Source: Verrucomicrobiota bacterium (GTDB lineage Bacteria > Verrucomicrobiota > Verrucomicrobiia > Opitutales > Opitutaceae). Taken from it: DNA of 36,532 bases. Shown here piece after piece: positions 34,935 through 36,532 of the stretch. Location of the stretch: positions 1-36,532 of the forward strand of contig JAEWNN010000202.1 in NCBI GenBank assembly GCA_023457035.1, read 5' to 3'. A program made the translations under genes and the position numbers. Below the pieces are notes generated by a model. It was not told the origin of the DNA. It saw only the letters and a program-made list of their open reading frames with translations, and searched no databases. Positions within the stretch are counted from its first letter, which is position 1, and each line of letters begins with the position of its first letter.

Positions 34935-36532
34935 ATGACACCGCACTCCAGTCTCGAGCATGATCTCGCGCTCAAGCGTTTCGCCTCCGCCCCCAAGGAC
35001 CGGAAGCCGAACTACCCGTGGCGCGATGCGGTGCGCGAGCAGTGTCCGACGTTGCCCGACGTGCAGGTGCTCTGTCCCCAGGGATTGGAGCCGTTCGACC
35101 TGGGCGAGATCGCCGACACCGTGGGCAAGTCGCTCACCACGCTGCTGCTTGCCCGCGGCGAGACGGCCATCTTCACCGAGGAGCACAAACGCTTCGTCGC
35201 CCGCATCGCCGGCGAGGTCGCCGGCAACCTGACCGCGCTCGCGCTGCGCCAGCGCCCGCTGCGCCTCGACCTGCAGGAGTTGTACGTCCTGATCGAGCAG
35301 ACGCTCGTCGACAACAACGCCTACGACGTCGCCCAAAGCCTGCTCTACAGCCGCGGCGCCAAGCTCGGCACCGACCGCGTCTCCTGCGCCACGCCCGTCC
35401 GCCTCATCCGGCGCAACGGCCACGTCGTTCCGTGGAACGAGGCCAAGATCGAGATCGCGATCCGCAAGGCCTTCCTCGCCCTCCGGCTCAGCCCCGCCCC
35501 TTCCGCCGAGATCGCGCGGGCGGTCACCGCCCGCGCCCTCGCCACCCACGAGACGTTCCTCCACATCGAGGAGGTCCAGGATGTTGTCCAGGAAGAGTTG
35601 ATGCGCGCCGGCCACTTCAAGGTCGCCGAGGCGTTCATCATCTACCGTTCGATGCGCGCCGCCACCCGCGGCCACGAGGCCGCCCCGGCGCCTGCCGCGG
35701 CCCAGCCCTCGATGGTGGTGGTCGTGCGCGCCGCCGGCGACACCTACCTCTGGGATGGCCACGACCTGCGCCTGCGCATCGCCTTCGCCGCCGCCGGCCT
35801 CGCGCTGCCGCTGACGCCCGAGGAACTCGAGCACGAACTGCGTCGCTCGATCTACGACAACATCTCCGGGGCCGACCTCGCCGCCGCCGTCGCCCGCAAT
35901 GCCCGCGCCCTCATCGAGCGCGATAGCGACTTCGCCCTGTTCGCCGGACGTCTCCAGCTCACCTATCTCTACGAGGAGGCGCTCGGATGGGACATTGTCC
36001 GCGACGGCGTCGATCGCCTGCGCGATTTCCACCGGCGCGGTTTCGCCGAGTATCTTCTCGAGGCCGCCGGCCTCGGTCTGCTCCAGCCGCGCCTGCTCGA
36101 GCGCTTCGACCTCGAGAAGCTTGCTGCGGCGCTCGATCCCACGGCCGACCTTGCGCTCGACCTTCCCGCGGTGCAGGCGCTTGCCGAGCGTTTCCTCGTC
36201 ACCGCGCGGCGCGACGGCGCCAAAGTCCGGCACCTCGAAGTGCCGCAGTTCCTCTGGATGCGGGTGGCGATGGGCCTGTGCATCGAGGAGCGGAGCGGCC
36301 GCGACAACCACTGCCTCGACCTCCACGCCCTGCTCCAGTCCCGCCGCTTCCTGCCCGCCGCGCCGGTGCTCGCCCACGCCGGCACCCCCGGTGGCCAGCT
36401 CATCGCGCAGTACACGTACCATGTCGCCGACAGCCTCAAAGGCGTGATGCAGCAGGGCATCGCCGACAACGCCTACCTCGCGGTGCGCGGCGGCACGCTC
36501 GCCGGATCCTGGACCGCCGTCGGCTCCGCCGA
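34935..36532 (+). CDS. nrdA: Class I ribonucleotide reductase large subunit (NrdA-like), 5' part
   Basis: The first 532 codons are in the window; the gene runs off the end. The product would reduce ribonucleoside diphosphates to deoxy forms. An N-terminal region (1 to about 150) precedes two ATP-cone-like domains: one well formed (about 155-245, RLIRRNGHVVPWNEAKIEIA), the other more divergent (about 260-345). The catalytic barrel then begins, with DFHRRGFAEYLLEAAG, HLEVPQFLWMRVAMGL and RRFLPAAPVLAHAGTPGGQL. After the latter, the sequence aligns without gaps to E. coli NrdA, but Gln492 occupies the place of the redox Cys225 (QFSSC reads QLIAQ). No Cys lies nearby. The start is the ATG at 34935. 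NrdR-like sites lie upstream. The gene may encode a divergent or non-catalytic paralogue. Confidence 0.82.
   Translation, partial: MTPHSSLEHDLALKRFASAPKDRKPNYPWRDAVREQCPTLPDVQVLCPQGLEPFDLGEIADTVGKSLTTLLLARGETAIFTEEHKRFVARIAGEVAGNLTALALRQRPLRLDLQELYVLIEQTLVDNNAYDVAQSLLYSRGAKLGTDRVSCATPVRLIRRNGHVVPWNEAKIEIAIRKAFLALRLSPAPSAEIARAVTARALATHETFLHIEEVQDVVQEELMRAGHFKVAEAFIIYRSMRAATRGHEAAPAPAAAQPSMVVVVRAAGDTYLWDGHDLRLRIAFAAAGLALPLTPEELEHELRRSIYDNISGADLAAAVARNARALIERDSDFALFAGRLQLTYLYEEALGWDIVRDGVDRLRDFHRRGFAEYLLEAAGLGLLQPRLLERFDLEKLAAALDPTADLALDLPAVQALAERFLVTARRDGAKVRHLEVPQFLWMRVAMGLCIEERSGRDNHCLDLHALLQSRRFLPAAPVLAHAGTPGGQLIAQYTYHVADSLKGVMQQGIADNAYLAVRGGTLAGSWTAVGSA

Noticed and set aside
35018..35926. 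Plus-strand 302-codon frame inside the reductase gene
   Set aside because: An Arg/Pro-rich product in the wrong frame; the reductase frame begins at 34935 and runs off the window.
34269..36422. Minus-strand open frame of 717 codons antisense to the ribonucleotide reductase gene
   Set aside because: It mirrors a real gene with clear ATP-cone and reductase motifs; its own product is low complexity.

Overview
The window joins a mosaic accessory island (about 1-25,900) to a very GC-rich core chromosome (about 25,930-36,532). The junction is a tRNA-Glu gene (anticodon TTC) with a tyrosine-recombinase integrase just beyond its 3' end, the usual arrangement for an element integrated in a tRNA. The other attachment site was not found here, so the island probably starts left of base 1. 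The core genes (a 304-residue PurC, a ribonucleotide reductase with tandem ATP cones, PAS-rich phytochrome-type kinases, a YfiR-like protein) and the weak use of Shine-Dalgarno sites suggest a high-GC Gram-negative bacterium. My best guess is Verrucomicrobiota, possibly Opitutaceae, which is inference.

Island, left to right. (1) A restriction-modification locus: a PD-(D/E)xK endonuclease, a beta-class DNA methyltransferase, and a small PUA/EVE-like protein (220-2268). (2) A leftward run of eight defence-type genes (11744 down to 2494): a DUF457-like hydrolase; a short type II CBASS made of a CapV-like patatin, a CD-NTase and an E2-like protein; a DUF2779 protein joining a Cas4-like and a DEDD nuclease; a YaaW-family protein; an EVE-containing McrB; and McrC. 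Most neighbours overlap or lie within 16 nt of each other. A perfect 14-bp palindrome lies in the divergent gap at the head of this run. (3) A rightward replication/maintenance part: an unknown 337-residue protein and a RepA-like AAA ATPase, followed by a palindrome-rich non-coding stretch, two hypothetical proteins, and a pair made of an unknown protein and a DUF5131 (phage Gp37/Gp68) protein, with strong terminators between units. (4) A group of predicted phosphoesterases: a DUF1444-like protein, an EEP lipoprotein, a metallophosphoesterase and a secreted EEP protein. (5) An XRE-regulator remnant, a cpYpsA/SLOG protein, and two overlapping unknown genes that share an N-terminal motif. (6) The integrase.

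Core, left to right: a leftward signalling operon (YfiR-like periplasmic protein, multi-PAS membrane histidine kinase, CheY-like regulator, hybrid kinase); purC; and the 5' part of a class I ribonucleotide reductase large-subunit gene. The reductase is preceded by two NrdR-box-like sites 32 bp apart, and it has Gln where the conserved redox Cys of the family is expected.

The most interesting points are: the co-transcribed DUF2779-YaaW-McrB-McrC block fused to a CBASS operon; the paired 'QLLR-PE-GMG' genes; the reader-like protein in the restriction locus; the palindromes beside the RepA-like gene; and the unusual ribonucleotide reductase. All family names come from reading motifs, without database searches.
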